This document shows positions 18,016 to 28,296 of a stretch of DNA of 64,000 bases, in pieces. The position numbers were made by a program, and so were the translations under genes. Under the pieces are notes generated by a model that was not told the DNA's origin, ran no database searches, and saw only the letters and a program-made list of their open reading frames with translations. This DNA comes from JBBSHJ01 sp038253135 (GTDB taxonomy: Bacteria > Actinomycetota > Actinomycetes > Mycobacteriales > QHCD01): positions 1 to 64,000 of the forward strand of contig JBBSHJ010000001.1 of assembly GCA_038253135.1 (NCBI GenBank), in the 5' to 3' direction. Every line of letters starts with the position of its first letter. Position 1 is the first letter of the stretch.

Positions 18016-18923
18016 AGCGTCTGGCACGTTTCCCCGGCCGGTTCTACCTGGCCACCTTCCTGATCACGCTGATCGTGCTCTTCGGATTTCTCGGTCCGGT
18101 GGTCTTCAGCGGCCACAACGCGAACGACGTGGTCGGCGGCCTCTATGACCACCCTTCCGGCAAGGCCTGGCTCGGCACCGACAACATCGGTCACGACGTC
18201 TTCGGTGAGCTGATGTACGGCACTCGCGCCTCGCTGGAGATCGGGCTGCTGGCCGGCCTGCTCAGCACCGTCGTCGGCACGATCATCGGCGTCGTGGCGG
18301 GCTACGTCGGCGGGATGGTCGACGAGATGTTGATGGGTCTCACCAACGTGCTCCTGACGATCCCGCCGATCGTGATCCTCATCCTGATCCTGGTCTCGCT
18401 CAATACCAGCGGCACGCTGGTCCTGGCCATCGTGCTGGCGTCGACGGCGTGGACCTGGACGGCTCGGGCCGTGCGCGCGCAGGCGAGCAGCATCCGGGTG
18501 CGGGAGCACATCGACGTCGCGCGGCTGTCCGGGGCGAACACCTTCGGGATCATGTCGCTCGACGTGCTGCCCTACATGCTCTCCTACATCTTCATGGCGT
18601 TCGTCCTCCAGGTGGCCGGCGCGATCCTCGCCGAGGCGGGGCTCGCCCTGCTGGGCCTGCGGGCCAACGGCGTCTCGCTCGGCATCATGCTGCACTGGTC
18701 GCTCGCCTTCGAGGCGCTGCGCACCGGGGCATGGTGGGCATTCGTGCCGCCGACCGTGCTGCTGACACTGATCGCCTTCGGCCTGCTGCTGTTGCAGTCC
18801 AGTCTCGATGAGGTCTTCAACCCACGTCTGCGGCGATCCCGCAAGGTGCGACGCCTCGCGGCGGCGACTCTCTCGGCGCCGGCGGTCGCACCCGATCCCG
18901 AGGAGGTGGCGGTCCGTTCATGA
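18012..18923 (+). CDS. ABC importer permease (DppC/OppC type)
   Basis: 303 residues, about six membrane segments. N-terminal single helix (YLATFLITLIVLFGFLGPVV) then the transport domain. The conserved LGTDNIGHDVFGELMYGTR is typical of DppC-type permeases, as is the EAA loop IDVARLSGANTFGIM and LAEAGLALLGLRANGVSLG near the C terminus. Overlaps both neighbours by 4 bases (ATGA), so translation is coupled. Partner of the permease at 16993-18015. Confidence 0.92.
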   Translation: MKRLARFPGRFYLATFLITLIVLFGFLGPVVFSGHNANDVVGGLYDHPSGKAWLGTDNIGHDVFGELMYGTRASLEIGLLAGLLSTVVGTIIGVVAGYVGGMVDEMLMGLTNVLLTIPPIVILILILVSLNTSGTLVLAIVLASTAWTWTARAVRAQASSIRVREHIDVARLSGANTFGIMSLDVLPYMLSYIFMAFVLQVAGAILAEAGLALLGLRANGVSLGIMLHWSLAFEALRTGAWWAFVPPTVLLTLIAFGLLLLQSSLDEVFNPRLRRSRKVRRLAAATLSAPAVAPDPEEVAVRS

Positions 18924-20047
18924 CAGCGTCCGCTCTCCCCCAGGTGACAAAGCCGCTGATCTCCGCTCGCGGCATTACCGCCGCCTACGTGCCCGACCGC
19001 GGCACGCAAGTGGTCGCGGTCGATGACGTCTCCATCGATGTCCACGAGGGCGAGATCGTCGGCGTGGCCGGCGAGTCCGGCTGTGGCAAGTCCACGCTGG
19101 GTGCGGTGCTGTCACTCAATGCCGTTGCCCCGTTGCACGTGCTCGGGGGTGAGCTCGAGGTCGACGGCGCGGCGGTCGACCTGTCCAACCGAAAGACCCC
19201 GCGCAGCTGGCGCGGGCGGGTCGTCTCGCTGCTCCCGCAGGGCGCGCTGAACTCCCTCAGCCCGACCATCCGGATCCGTGATTTCGCCTGCGACGTCGTC
19301 CGCGCGCACGACTCCAAGGTGAAACGCTCGGCCGCTCTGGAAATGACCCGGGCCCGGCTCGAGCAGCTCGACCTGCCGGGTCGGGTGCTCGATGCCTATC
19401 CGCACCAGCTGTCCGGTGGCATGAAACAGCGTGTCGTCACGGTCCTTTCGACGTTGCTCGAGCCGCGACTGCTCATCGCCGATGAGCCGACGTCCGCGCT
19501 CGACGTGTCCTCCCAGCGCGTGCTCGTGGACATGCTGCGCGAAATGGTGCATCGAGAGATCATCTCGGGTGTCATTTTCGTCACCCACGACATCCCGGTG
19601 CTGAATACGATCGCCGACCGGATCGCGATCATGTACGCCGGCAAGATCGTCGAGATTGCCGAGACCCGCGAGCTCATCGACCGACCGCGGCATCCTTACA
19701 GTGCGGCGTTGCTCGGCTCGGTCCTGGTGCCCGAGCCGCACGTCAGGCGCACCCGTGTGCTCGGAATTCCCGGCGCACCGCCGAACCTCGTCAACCCACC
19801 GACAGGCTGCCGGTTCCGTCCGCGCTGCCCGCTTCGCATGCCCGAATGCGAGAACGACCCACCGCACGCTGGAGACAGTTTTCATTTCGCCAGCTGTTTC
19901 TGGGCCGAGCAGCACGAGGGTGAGAGCGCCGTACCAGCACTTCGCGCGGCGACCGAGAAGATGTCCGCCGAGGAGGCGATCGCCATCGACGCCGCGACAT
20001 CTGCGGCCGCCGTCGGCGATGCCGGCACGATCGAGGTCGAGCGATGA
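18920..20047 (+). CDS. ABC importer ATPase (DppD/OppD type)
   Basis: 375 residues. Cytoplasmic ATPase powering import. Walker A GESGCGKSTLG (about 51-61), signature LSGGMKQRV, Walker B LLIADEPTSALD and switch His in FVTHDIPV. The oligopeptide-type C-terminal motif with clustered Cys (GCRFRPRCPLRMPECENDPP) follows the nucleotide domain, then a tail of about 60 Ala/Glu-rich residues. ATGA overlaps on both sides. Pairs with the ATPase at 20044-20853. Confidence 0.93.
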   Translation: MTASALPQVTKPLISARGITAAYVPDRGTQVVAVDDVSIDVHEGEIVGVAGESGCGKSTLGAVLSLNAVAPLHVLGGELEVDGAAVDLSNRKTPRSWRGRVVSLLPQGALNSLSPTIRIRDFACDVVRAHDSKVKRSAALEMTRARLEQLDLPGRVLDAYPHQLSGGMKQRVVTVLSTLLEPRLLIADEPTSALDVSSQRVLVDMLREMVHREIISGVIFVTHDIPVLNTIADRIAIMYAGKIVEIAETRELIDRPRHPYSAALLGSVLVPEPHVRRTRVLGIPGAPPNLVNPPTGCRFRPRCPLRMPECENDPPHAGDSFHFASCFWAEQHEGESAVPALRAATEKMSAEEAIAIDAATSAAAVGDAGTIEVER

Positions 20048-20853
20048 GTGAGCCCGCCAACACCGGCGACCTCCTCGTCGCCGAGCACGTCAGTCGCGAC
20101 TTCGGCCACGGTGAGCACACCGTCAAGGCGGTCGCCGACGTCTCCTTCACCGTCGGCCGGCGGGAGATCGTGTCGATCGTGGGGGAGAGCGGCAGCGGCA
20201 AGACGACCGTCGCCCGCATCGTGCTCAAGCTCCTGGCGCCGACCGCCGGCACGCTGTCCTTCGATGGGCACGACGTCACCAAGCTGGGCCGGGCCGGCCT
20301 CAAGGCATACTGGCGCAACGTCCAGGCGGTGTTCCAGGACCCGTTCAGCGCCTTCAACCAGTTCTTCACCGTACGACGGCTGCTCGAGCGGTCCGCGAAG
20401 CTCGATGCCACCGCGACCCGTGGTGGCCGGATCGAAGAAGCGCTCGGCCACGTCGGTCTCCCGCCGGAGACGATGGCCAAGCGACCGCACCAGCTCTCCG
20501 GCGGGCAGCGGCAGCGGGTGATGATCGCGCGGGCACTGATGTTTGCGCCCAAACTGCTCGTGGCCGACGAGGCCACGTCCATGCTCGATGCGTCGCTGCG
20601 CGTCAACATCCTCAACGTTCTGCAGGACCTGCGCAACGACCTGGGAATGTCGATCCTCTTCATCACGCACGACATCGGCCAGGCCTGCTACGTCTCGGAT
20701 CGGATCCTCGTCATGTCCAAGGGCGAGATCGTCGAGTCGGGGCCGACCGACGACGTCATCTTCGCCCCGCAGCATGAATACACCCGGCGCCTGCTGGCCG
20801 ACGTACCGAAACTGCACGAGGACGAGACCAGCCTCGGATCGGCGAGCGGTTAG
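20044..20853 (+). CDS. ABC importer ATPase (DppF/OppF type)
   Basis: 269 residues. Second ATPase of the importer. Walker A VGESGSGKTTVA (about 47-58), signature LSGGQRQRVMIARAL, Walker B LLVADEATSMLD and switch His in FITHDIGQA. It is shorter than usual DppF proteins (about 320 residues): the C-terminal Cys-rich oligopeptide domain is missing and it ends soon after HEYTRRLLADVPKL. Last gene of the operon and convergent with the metallophosphoesterase gene, 15 bases away. Confidence 0.92.
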   Translation: MSEPANTGDLLVAEHVSRDFGHGEHTVKAVADVSFTVGRREIVSIVGESGSGKTTVARIVLKLLAPTAGTLSFDGHDVTKLGRAGLKAYWRNVQAVFQDPFSAFNQFFTVRRLLERSAKLDATATRGGRIEEALGHVGLPPETMAKRPHQLSGGQRQRVMIARALMFAPKLLVADEATSMLDASLRVNILNVLQDLRNDLGMSILFITHDIGQACYVSDRILVMSKGEIVESGPTDDVIFAPQHEYTRRLLADVPKLHEDETSLGSASG

Positions 20854-20868
20854 CTCCGCCCGGGGCGG

Positions 20869-22575
20869 CTATCCTGCGGCCTGGGTCAAGATCTTTCCGG
20901 CGGCGCCATTCCAGTCCGCGACATCCGAGATGCCCTTGTCGGTCGTGCACGTGCGGCCGTCATCGACCTTCTGGGGAGTGAAGGTGACCGTCCGGATCTG
21001 GGCCTTGCGGGAATCGGACGGTCGGGCCGGATCGCTCAGCTGGTAGCGGGTGATCTGGGTGAACTGGCAGTCCGGCGCGACCGCCATGACGCTGAACTCC
21101 ATCGGCGACGTGTCGTAGTGGTCGAGTCCGCCCAGCCCCGTCGAGCCCTCGTTCAGGTTGATGTAGTCACTATCCTGCAGGTCGCCCGGGTCGTTCTGCT
21201 CATGCGTGTGCCCGGAAGCCATCAACCGCGCGCGCAGCACCATCTCCAGCTCGTCGGCCGCGACCGGCTCATGTCCCATGCCGATGTCTATGGTCTGGTC
21301 CGGCGCGAAGGTCTTCCCCGCTTCTTGGACGGACGCCACCTCCAGCGGGTTGGTCTTCGTGGTGTCCGACGCTCCCGCGACTCCCTTGGCGCCGAACACG
21401 CGAGGATCCGCGAGCCCGGCAATCCGCAGGCCAAATGCCTGCACCTCCTGACCGGTGACCTGGTAGCTGCCGTCGGCCCGCTCGGTCTTGTCGCCCAGCA
21501 CGATGACCTTCGGGATGCTGCGCATGATGCGCACGGTCTGGGGTGAGTCGTGGTTGCCGGCGATCCAGATCATCGGGACCTTGGCGGTGAGGTGGCGGAT
21601 GCTCTGGAGATACCGCTGCGTCATCTCGAACGTGCTGCCGTACTCCGACTCGTCGCCGGTGTTGATGATCAGTTTCACGCCCTGTTGCCGCGCCACGTTC
21701 CCCACGTAGGCATACATGTCGCGCAGGTGCATATCGGAGATGAAGAGGATCTTGTAGGCCGTCTCCTGATTCGTCTTCTGCTCGGACGCCTTGGTGAGGG
21801 TGTCCTCCAGCCGGAGCAGTGCGCGCACCTTGTCGGCGGAGGTCGTATCCCGGGTGTAGAGCTCGGTCAGCTTGCCTGGAACTGCTTTGAAATCAGCTAG
21901 CAGCCCGCTGACCTGATAGGTGCGGCTCCAGTTGGAGTTGTAGGTCGCCACGCCGACGCTGCCGACGACGAGCGTCAGGACGGCAGCCCCGGCGACCGCG
22001 TGGGAGAGAAAGACCGCCGTGTTGGCCGGCGCGCTCTTCGCCTCCATCGCGTGAAACGAGCGGCGGCGGAGGGTGGGGACCAGGCTTTGAACGGTGCGTC
22101 GGGTGACCTCGCTGGCGATCGCTCCCGCCAGTGAACCGAGCAGGAAGGCCAGCACGAAGTGCCGTTTGATGGCGGGAAGCTCGGCGTCGAAATCGGTGCC
22201 GGCGCGGTCCGCGAACGCCTCACTGTTCCTGCTCAGGCCGCGCAAGTTTCCGAGGTCGATGTCCTGGGGTGTGAGGTGTACGCCGATCGGCAGTCCGTCC
22301 ACGTCCGGGTAGCTGATGCTGCCGAGTGAGGAATTGCCGCTGATGCCGTGACCGGAGAAGGTGCTGATCGACACCTGCAGGGGCACCCCGGCAACCCGCA
22401 GGTCGTAGGGGACGAGGTTGAGCGCGATCGCCGCACCCACGCCCGCCCCCGCGAGCGGCACCAGCACCCGAGCGACAAGGCGAAGCCCGGTCCACAGCCG
22501 GCGCCGCCAACGCCGGGTCGGGGCCGGCAGGTCGAACAGCGCCGGCTGCCACGGCTGCCTCGGATCGGATGTCAT
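20869..22575 (-). CDS. Membrane-anchored metallophosphoesterase
   Basis: 568 residues. Calcineurin-like phosphoesterase fold with a two-metal site: FISDMHLRD, NTGDESEYG, AGNHDSP, MGHEP and ASGHTHEQ give the D-x-H / GD / GNHD / GH / GHxH motifs in order. Three predicted membrane segments lie in the first 220 residues (about 35-57, 143-160 and 190-215), so the catalytic half (about 270-500) is tethered; the side of the membrane is uncertain. The substrate is unknown. Single gene: convergent with the ABC operon and divergent from purS. The roughly 300 bases between its start and purS contain no recognisable gene. Confidence 0.88.
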   Translation of the reverse strand: MTSDPRQPWQPALFDLPAPTRRWRRRLWTGLRLVARVLVPLAGAGVGAAIALNLVPYDLRVAGVPLQVSISTFSGHGISGNSSLGSISYPDVDGLPIGVHLTPQDIDLGNLRGLSRNSEAFADRAGTDFDAELPAIKRHFVLAFLLGSLAGAIASEVTRRTVQSLVPTLRRRSFHAMEAKSAPANTAVFLSHAVAGAAVLTLVVGSVGVATYNSNWSRTYQVSGLLADFKAVPGKLTELYTRDTTSADKVRALLRLEDTLTKASEQKTNQETAYKILFISDMHLRDMYAYVGNVARQQGVKLIINTGDESEYGSTFEMTQRYLQSIRHLTAKVPMIWIAGNHDSPQTVRIMRSIPKVIVLGDKTERADGSYQVTGQEVQAFGLRIAGLADPRVFGAKGVAGASDTTKTNPLEVASVQEAGKTFAPDQTIDIGMGHEPVAADELEMVLRARLMASGHTHEQNDPGDLQDSDYINLNEGSTGLGGLDHYDTSPMEFSVMAVAPDCQFTQITRYQLSDPARPSDSRKAQIRTVTFTPQKVDDGRTCTTDKGISDVADWNGAAGKILTQAAG

Positions 22576-22874
22576 CTGCGGTGCCGAGCCGGCCCTTCCT
22601 CGTCGTGTCGATCAGGCGGCGCCCAGGGTATCGACCCGTGAGGTCCGGAATCAGGCTTTGTCGGGGCGGTCACCGGCGCGAGCAGGGCGCGGTCGAGGCG
22701 ATCGCGAAGCCGGTGGCGCACCCCTGGCACGATCTCGGAAGTCCGCGGCACCGGTAAGGTTCGAAGTGCCCCACCCGTGTGGCGGCGTGCCATGAGCCTC
22801 GCACTTTCGCGACCACCCGGCAGGAGCCTCGCGGTGACCGTGCCTCCCTCCCGCTCCGCACCGGAGGAGCGCCA

Positions 22875-23213
22875 ATGAGTCGCGTGTTCGTCGACGTCAT
22901 GCTCAAGCCGGAGATCCTCGATCCGCAGGGCCAGGCGATCGCGAAGGCCCTGCCCCAGCTGGGGATCTCCGGCGTCCGCGACGTCCGCGCCGGCAAGCAC
23001 TTCGTCCTCGAGGTCGACGACTCGGTCACCGAAGAGACCGTGCGCCGGATCGCCGACACGCTGCTCGCCAACCCCGTCATCGAGGACTTCGCGGTGCGCT
23101 CGTCGACCGACGGGGGACCGAGCACCGACCAGAGACATCCACCCAGCGCCGGCGAGGGAGGCGCCCAGCGACCAAGGAGCCCGCGCAGCGGCGTCGCGGA
23201 CCGGCGGCCGTGA
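22875..23213 (+). CDS. purS: FGAM synthase subunit PurS
   Basis: 112 residues. Small subunit of the PurS-PurQ-PurL complex making FGAM from FGAR. The core [40 protein letters not shown] and NPVIEDFAV covers residues 2-80. About 30 Ser/Pro/Arg-rich residues follow that are absent from ordinary PurS (about 80 residues). ATG 22875 follows GGAGGAG by 5 bases. The stop overlaps the purQ GTG (GTGA), so purS, purQ and purL are translationally coupled. The tail may exist only to bring the stop to the purQ start. Confidence 0.95.
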   Translation: MSRVFVDVMLKPEILDPQGQAIAKALPQLGISGVRDVRAGKHFVLEVDDSVTEETVRRIADTLLANPVIEDFAVRSSTDGGPSTDQRHPPSAGEGGAQRPRSPRSGVADRRP

Positions 23214-23896
23214 CACCGCCACGCATAGGAGTCGTGACCTTTCCCGGCTCGCTCGACGATCGCGATGCCGCCCGGGCCGTCCGCGCGGCCGGGGGCGAGT
23301 CGGTGCCGCTGTGGCACGCGGACGCCGACCTTCGCGACGTTGCCGCCGTCGTCCTGCCCGGCGGCTTCTCCTACGGCGATTACCTGCGGTGCGGGGCGAT
23401 CGCCCGCTTCGCGCCGCTGATGGGCGAGTTGATCCCCGCGGCGCAGCGAGGACTGCCCATCCTCGGCATCTGCAACGGATTCCAGATCCTCTGCGAGGCC
23501 CACCTGCTGGCGGGCGCCCTGACCCGCAACGCACATCTGCGCTTTCGCTACCGCCCGCAGCGACTGCGGATCGAGAGCACGTCCACGGCGTGGACGGGGG
23601 CGTACGGCGACGGGGCCGAGATCGTCGTACCGATCAAGAACATGGAGGGCCGGTACGCCGCCACGGCCGACACCGTCCGCGAGCTCGAGGCCGACGGACG
23701 CGTCGTCGCCCGCTACCTCGGCGGCAACCCCAACGGCAGCATCGCCGACATCGCCGGCATCGCCAACGCGGCCGGGAACGTCGTCGGGCTGATGCCGCAT
23801 CCCGAGCACGCCATCGACGACGTCTACGGGCCCGGACCCGACGGGCTCGGCTTCTTCACCTCGGCCGTCACGACGCTGGTGGGAGCCGCCGCGTGA
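23210..23896 (+). CDS. purQ: FGAM synthase glutaminase subunit PurQ
   Basis: 228 residues, normal length. Class I glutamine amidotransferase that supplies ammonia to PurL. Seen: [37 protein letters not shown], nucleophile Cys in [10 protein letters not shown], and the His/Glu pair in [13 protein letters not shown] 23210 overlaps the purS stop by 4 bases and its own stop overlaps the purL GTG. Works in the cytoplasm with PurS and PurL. Confidence 0.97.
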   Translation: MTPPRIGVVTFPGSLDDRDAARAVRAAGGESVPLWHADADLRDVAAVVLPGGFSYGDYLRCGAIARFAPLMGELIPAAQRGLPILGICNGFQILCEAHLLAGALTRNAHLRFRYRPQRLRIESTSTAWTGAYGDGAEIVVPIKNMEGRYAATADTVRELEADGRVVARYLGGNPNGSIADIAGIANAAGNVVGLMPHPEHAIDDVYGPGPDGLGFFTSAVTTLVGAAA

Positions 23897-26214
23897 GCGA
23901 GGCCGCCTCCCGCGCCGCCGCAGCGGACACCGTGGCGCGGGCAGCCGCGACGCCCGACATCGAGTTGCCGTATTCCGAGCTCGGCCTGCGGCCGGAGGAG
24001 TACGACGCGATCCGCGCGATCCTCGGGCGGCGCCCGACCAGCTCCGAGCTGGCGATGTACTCCGTGATGTGGAGCGAGCACTGCTCCTACAAGTCGAGCA
24101 AGATCCACCTCCGGACCTTCGGCGAGGACCCGGCCGGCTCCGCAGGTAAGATGCTGGCCGGCATCGGCGACAACGCCGGCGTCCTCGACCTCGGGAACGG
24201 CATCGCCGTCACGTTCAAGATCGAGTCGCACAACCACCCGAGCTACGTCGAGCCCTACCAGGGCGCCGCAACCGGCGTCGGCGGCATCGTCCGCGACATC
24301 CTGACGATGGGCGCGCGACCGGTCGCCGTGCTCGACCCGTTGCGGTTCGGCCCGGCCACGGCCCCCGACACGAGCCGGGTCCTGCCGGGTGTCGTGGCGG
24401 GCGTCGCCGGCTACGGCAACTGCCTCGGCCTGCCGAACATCGGCGGCGAGCTCGTCTTCGATCCGTGCTACGCGGGAAATCCGCTGGTCAACGTGCTGTG
24501 CGTCGGCGTGCTCCCGGCGGATGGCGTGCAGTACGCCGTCGCGAGCGGCCTGGGCAACAAGGTCGTGCTCATCGGCGCACGGACCGGCGGCGACGGCATC
24601 GGCGGGGCGTCGGTGCTCGCGAGCGCCACCTTCGAGGACGCCGATTCAGGCGAGCGCCGACCGGCGAAGCGGCCGAGCGTGCAGGTCGGCGACCCCTTCA
24701 CCGAGAAGCTGCTGATCGAGTGCTGCCTCGAGCTGTTCGCCGAGGACCTGGTCGCCGGGATCCAGGATCTCGGCGCCGCCGGGATCTCCTGTGCCACCAC
24801 CGAGCTGGCCAGCGCCGGCGACGGCGGCATGCTGGTCGATCTTTCCGCCGTACCGCTGCGGGACGCGACCCTCGCACCCGAGGAGATCCTGATGAGCGAG
24901 TCGCAGGAGCGGATGTGCGCCGTCGTCGAGCCGGCGAAGCTGGACCGCTTCCTGCAGCGGTGCGACAGGTGGGGGGTCGGCGCCGTCGTCATCGGCGAGG
25001 TCACCGACACCGGACGCGTCCAGATCGACTGGCGCGGCGAGCGGATCGTCGACGTACCGCCGCGCACCGTCGCCCACGACGGCCCGGTCTACGACCGGCC
25101 GCGCAGCCGGCCGGCCGACCTCGATGGGCTGCAGGCCGACGACCCGGCGCGGCTGCCGCGGCCCAAGACTGCCGACGAGCTGCGTACGACGCTGCTCGCC
25201 CTCCTCGGTTCGCCCAACCTCGCCTCCAAGCGCTGGGTCACCGAGCAGTACGACGCCCTCGTGCAGGGCAACACGGCGCTGGCCGCGCCGGCTGATGCCG
25301 GGGTGATACGGGTCGACGAGCGGAGCGGTCTCGGCGTCGCCGTCGCGACGGACGGCAACGGCCGCTACTGCCGGCTCGACCCCTACGCGGGCACGCAGGT
25401 CGTGCTCGCCGAGGCGTATCGCAACGTCGCCGCGACCGGTGCCGAACCGGCCGCCGTCACCGACTGTCTCAACTTCGGCAGCCCTGAGGACCCGGAGGTG
25501 ATGTGGCAGTTCGAGCGGACCGTGCAGGGGCTGGCGGACGCCTGTCGGGCTCTGGGCACGCCGGTCACCGGCGGCAACGTGAGCTTCTACAACCAGACCG
25601 GCAACACGGCCATCCACCCGACACCGGTGATCGGGGTCCTCGGCGTGCTGCCAAACGCCGCCCAGCGCACGCCGCTCGGCTTCGTCGCCGGCACGGAGAT
25701 CTATCTCCTCGGCGCCGCAGCCCGGCCCGAATTCGGCGGATCGGAGTGGGCGTGGACGGTGCACGGCCATCTCGGCGGCCGGCCGCCGGCCGTCGACCTC
25801 GACGCGGAACGTGCGCTCGCCGCGGTCCTCATCGGCGCCCGGGCGGCCGGCATCGCCCGCAACGCGCATGACCTCGCCGACGGCGGGCTGGCGCAGGCTC
25901 TCGTCGAGAGCGCGCTGGCGTCCGGTGTGGGCGTGGCGGTGACGGCTCCGGATGCCGAGGACGCTGCGACCGCGCTGTTCGCCGAGACCACCGGGCGCGC
26001 CCTCCTCGGCGTCGACCCGGAGGGGGCCGCCGAGCTCGCGCGGCTGGCGGCTGGCCACGGCGTACCGTGCGACCGGATCGGTACGGCGGGCGGCACCGGA
26101 GTGACGATCGACGTGCGCGGGCAGCGGGTCGAGGCGACGGTGGGGGAGCTACGCGACGTCGCTGAGCGCACCCTGCCGCGCCTCTTCGGCGTCGACGACG
26201 GCGCGACGGCGTAG
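23893..26214 (+). CDS. purL: FGAM synthase large subunit PurL
   Basis: 773 residues, the short (PurS/PurQ-dependent) type. Converts FGAR to FGAM using ATP and ammonia from PurQ. Seen: [81 protein letters not shown] and [23 protein letters not shown] 23893 overlaps the purQ stop; the frame continues far upstream through purQ but that is a shadow frame. The last 66 bases are overlapped antisense by the PAP2 gene. Confidence 0.97.
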   Translation: MSEAASRAAAADTVARAAATPDIELPYSELGLRPEEYDAIRAILGRRPTSSELAMYSVMWSEHCSYKSSKIHLRTFGEDPAGSAGKMLAGIGDNAGVLDLGNGIAVTFKIESHNHPSYVEPYQGAATGVGGIVRDILTMGARPVAVLDPLRFGPATAPDTSRVLPGVVAGVAGYGNCLGLPNIGGELVFDPCYAGNPLVNVLCVGVLPADGVQYAVASGLGNKVVLIGARTGGDGIGGASVLASATFEDADSGERRPAKRPSVQVGDPFTEKLLIECCLELFAEDLVAGIQDLGAAGISCATTELASAGDGGMLVDLSAVPLRDATLAPEEILMSESQERMCAVVEPAKLDRFLQRCDRWGVGAVVIGEVTDTGRVQIDWRGERIVDVPPRTVAHDGPVYDRPRSRPADLDGLQADDPARLPRPKTADELRTTLLALLGSPNLASKRWVTEQYDALVQGNTALAAPADAGVIRVDERSGLGVAVATDGNGRYCRLDPYAGTQVVLAEAYRNVAATGAEPAAVTDCLNFGSPEDPEVMWQFERTVQGLADACRALGTPVTGGNVSFYNQTGNTAIHPTPVIGVLGVLPNAAQRTPLGFVAGTEIYLLGAAARPEFGGSEWAWTVHGHLGGRPPAVDLDAERALAAVLIGARAAGIARNAHDLADGGLAQALVESALASGVGVAVTAPDAEDAATALFAETTGRALLGVDPEGAAELARLAAGHGVPCDRIGTAGGTGVTIDVRGQRVEATVGELRDVAERTLPRLFGVDDGATA

Positions 26215-27066
26215 GACGGGGCCGGAAATCCGGCCGGACACCGTCGCGAAGACCATGCCGAAGCCGAGCATGACGCCGCCGCCGGCAATGTCGAGCAGGT
26301 AGTGGTTTCCGGTCGCCATCACGTCGAGCGACGTGGCGACGGGATAGAGCCACGCCGCGTAGGCGAGGATCGGGCGCTTCTCGCGGAAGACGAACCACAC
26401 CGACAGCGCGCACCACATCGCCCACGCGCAGTGCAGGCTCGGCATCGCGGCGTACAGGTTGGCCACCGGCTCCGAACCGCGCGGGGCAAGGCCGCCGAGG
26501 ATGTGCCACTCGGCCAGGGTGTCGGTGATGTCGCCGACAGCGAACCGCGGCGGTGCGAGCGGCACCGCCCAGAAGATCAGCAGGCTCGGCAACGTCGTGG
26601 CGAAAAGGGTCCGCCGCAGCCACCGGTAGCGGTCGGCGTGCCGCCAGTAGAGCCACATTAAAACCGTCGGGGTGACGATGAAATGCAATGTCGCGTAGTA
26701 ATAGCCGGCGAACTGGGACAGCCACGAGACGCCGGTGAGGGCGCGGTTGAGCACGTGCTCGGGATCGACGTGGATGACGCGCTCGAACCGCCACAGCTGC
26801 GCGGCGTTGTCCATGGCCTCGTCGGCGTTGCTCTTGACCGCGATACGGGTGGCCTCGTAGGCGAGGTAGCCGATGCTGATGAGCAGCAATTCGATCAGCG
26901 GGCGTGGCCGGTTGTCCGGCTTGCTGACCAGCCACGCGCCGACGCGGCGGGCGACCTCGGCGATTCCTGCGTGCCCGCTCGGGCCGCTGGGTGTTGTAGC
27001 GGGAGCCGGTGGCGCCACCGGCTCGGCTGGGCTGCCTTGGGTCGGCGGGGTATGGAGTGTCGTCAC
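26149..27066 (-). CDS. PAP2-superfamily membrane phosphatase/phosphotransferase
   Basis: 305 residues, about six membrane segments. Of the PAP2_3 type (as in inositolphosphotransferases and lipid phosphatases): [19 protein letters not shown] (His of motif 2) and [12 protein letters not shown] (His and Asp of motif 3), all on the outer membrane face in the family. A 30-residue Pro/Thr-rich N terminus precedes the first helix. GTG 27066 follows GAGGAG by about 5 bases. It probably acts on a lipid or polyprenyl phosphate; the substrate cannot be read from sequence. Its 3' end overlaps purL antisense by 66 bases. Confidence 0.85.
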   Translation of the reverse strand: MTTLHTPPTQGSPAEPVAPPAPATTPSGPSGHAGIAEVARRVGAWLVSKPDNRPRPLIELLLISIGYLAYEATRIAVKSNADEAMDNAAQLWRFERVIHVDPEHVLNRALTGVSWLSQFAGYYYATLHFIVTPTVLMWLYWRHADRYRWLRRTLFATTLPSLLIFWAVPLAPPRFAVGDITDTLAEWHILGGLAPRGSEPVANLYAAMPSLHCAWAMWCALSVWFVFREKRPILAYAAWLYPVATSLDVMATGNHYLLDIAGGGVMLGFGMVFATVSGRISGPVLRRRAVVDAEEARQGALSDVA

Positions 27067-27215
27067 ACCCGCTCCTCCCGGTCGCCAAGCAGCTTCGCCG
27101 GGGATGCCGCGCCGCTCGCTACGAGCGATGAAACCGGGCCCCGACGGATTGAGGTAAAGCCTACCGATTCCTCACAACCGACTTAGGGGCTGACGTCGGA
27201 TCGCCAACATTTAGT

Positions 27216-27230
27216 TCCCCAGTCTGGGGA
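27216..27230. repeat. 15-bp palindrome TCCCCAGTCTGGGGA
   Basis: Perfect 7-bp arms around a central T in the 391-base gap between the divergent PAP2 gene and the gene at 27458. Suits a dimeric regulator, but no regulator is encoded beside it. Apart from this palindrome and the TAGTCT box at 27446-27451, nothing else is recognised in the gap. Confidence 0.3.
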
Positions 27231-27457
27231 CGGGTGGCGAAGATCTCGTGAATTCGGGGCATCCCACGCGAGAATCACCCGACGGTGGATCGGTGCATCA
27301 AGACCAGCATCGGCACTCGGGCTCCGAAACCCGGAATCGGCGCCCCGGAACCGGACCGGACCGGGCTGGGTCGGAGTCGCGGGGCGGGAGCGGGTCGCCT
27401 GGTGGGGAGCGCGGCCGCTTCCGTCCCCCGCTGCGGCAGGCGGGTTAGTCTCACCGC

Positions 27458-28240
27458 GTGCCCGCCCGTGCCGCCGATCCGACGAAGGCCGCTCGCATCC
27501 TTGTGGAGCAAGCCAATCGCGTCTCGACCGCCCTCGCCGCCGTTCCCGACACCGCGTTCGCCTTGCCCACCGACCTGGCTGGTTGGAGCGTTGCCGAGCT
27601 GGTCGGCCACCTCTCACAGGTCCTGCGCAGCGTGGTCACGGCGATGTCCACGCCGTCGACCGGCCGGCCGTTGCCGCTCTCGGACTATCTGGCGGAGCTG
27701 GCACCCGCGGCCGAGCAGATCAGGGACCGCGAGGTCGCGGCGAGCGCCGGGCGCGGGCCCCAGCAGTTGCGGTCGGCGTACGACGACCTCCGCGGCGAGG
27801 TGGCGCGGCGGCTCGGGCCTCCGGTCACCGATGCCACCGTCGCGGCCCCCCGCGGGCCGATGCGGTTGGGACAGTTCCTGACGACCCGGGTGCTGGAGCT
27901 GGTCGTGCACGGCGACGACCTCGGGCGCGCGACCGGCATCGACGTCGTACCGGTCCGGCGGGCGCTCGGCGTGTCCTGCCGGCTGCTCGCCGACGTGCTC
28001 GCCGAGCGGGCTCCCGGCCGGTCGGTGGAGGTGCGGATCCCGCCGTACGCCGCGGTGCAGTGCATCGCCGGACCGCGGCACACGAGAGGTAACCCGCCGA
28101 GCGTCGTGGAGTGCGAGCCGATGACCTGGATCCGGCTCGGGACCGGCCGGACCACGTGGGCCGATGCGGTCGTCGCCGGGCGCGTCGTCGCCAGCGGCGA
28201 GCGCAGCGATCTCACCGACTCCTTCCCGCTGCTGCGCTGA
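27458..28240 (+). CDS. Maleylpyruvate-isomerase-like (mycothiol-dependent/DinB fold) protein
   Basis: 260 residues. The N-terminal four-helix DinB-like part carries a candidate metal site: His in LVGHLSQVL and His-Asp in LELVVHGDDLGRATG. The C-terminal part (about 165-260) resembles the sterol-carrier-type domain often fused in this family. Members use mycothiol or other thiols; the substrate is unknown. Known context: a gene of this kind often lies just before purF in actinobacteria, as here (56 bases). GTG 27458 is preceded by TAGTCT at 27446-27451 with 6 bases between and no Shine-Dalgarno, suggesting a leaderless mRNA. Confidence 0.8.
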   Translation: MPARAADPTKAARILVEQANRVSTALAAVPDTAFALPTDLAGWSVAELVGHLSQVLRSVVTAMSTPSTGRPLPLSDYLAELAPAAEQIRDREVAASAGRGPQQLRSAYDDLRGEVARRLGPPVTDATVAAPRGPMRLGQFLTTRVLELVVHGDDLGRATGIDVVPVRRALGVSCRLLADVLAERAPGRSVEVRIPPYAAVQCIAGPRHTRGNPPSVVECEPMTWIRLGTGRTTWADAVVAGRVVASGERSDLTDSFPLLR

Positions 28241-28296
28241 TCGCTGGCGCGCCGCGCCGGTCACGATCGGCAGGGGTAGCGACGTACACTCGCCCT

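Noticed and set aside
26149..26214. Antisense overlap of purL and the PAP2 gene as a regulatory device
   Set aside because: A 66-base 3' overlap between a convergent pair is common and needs no special explanation.
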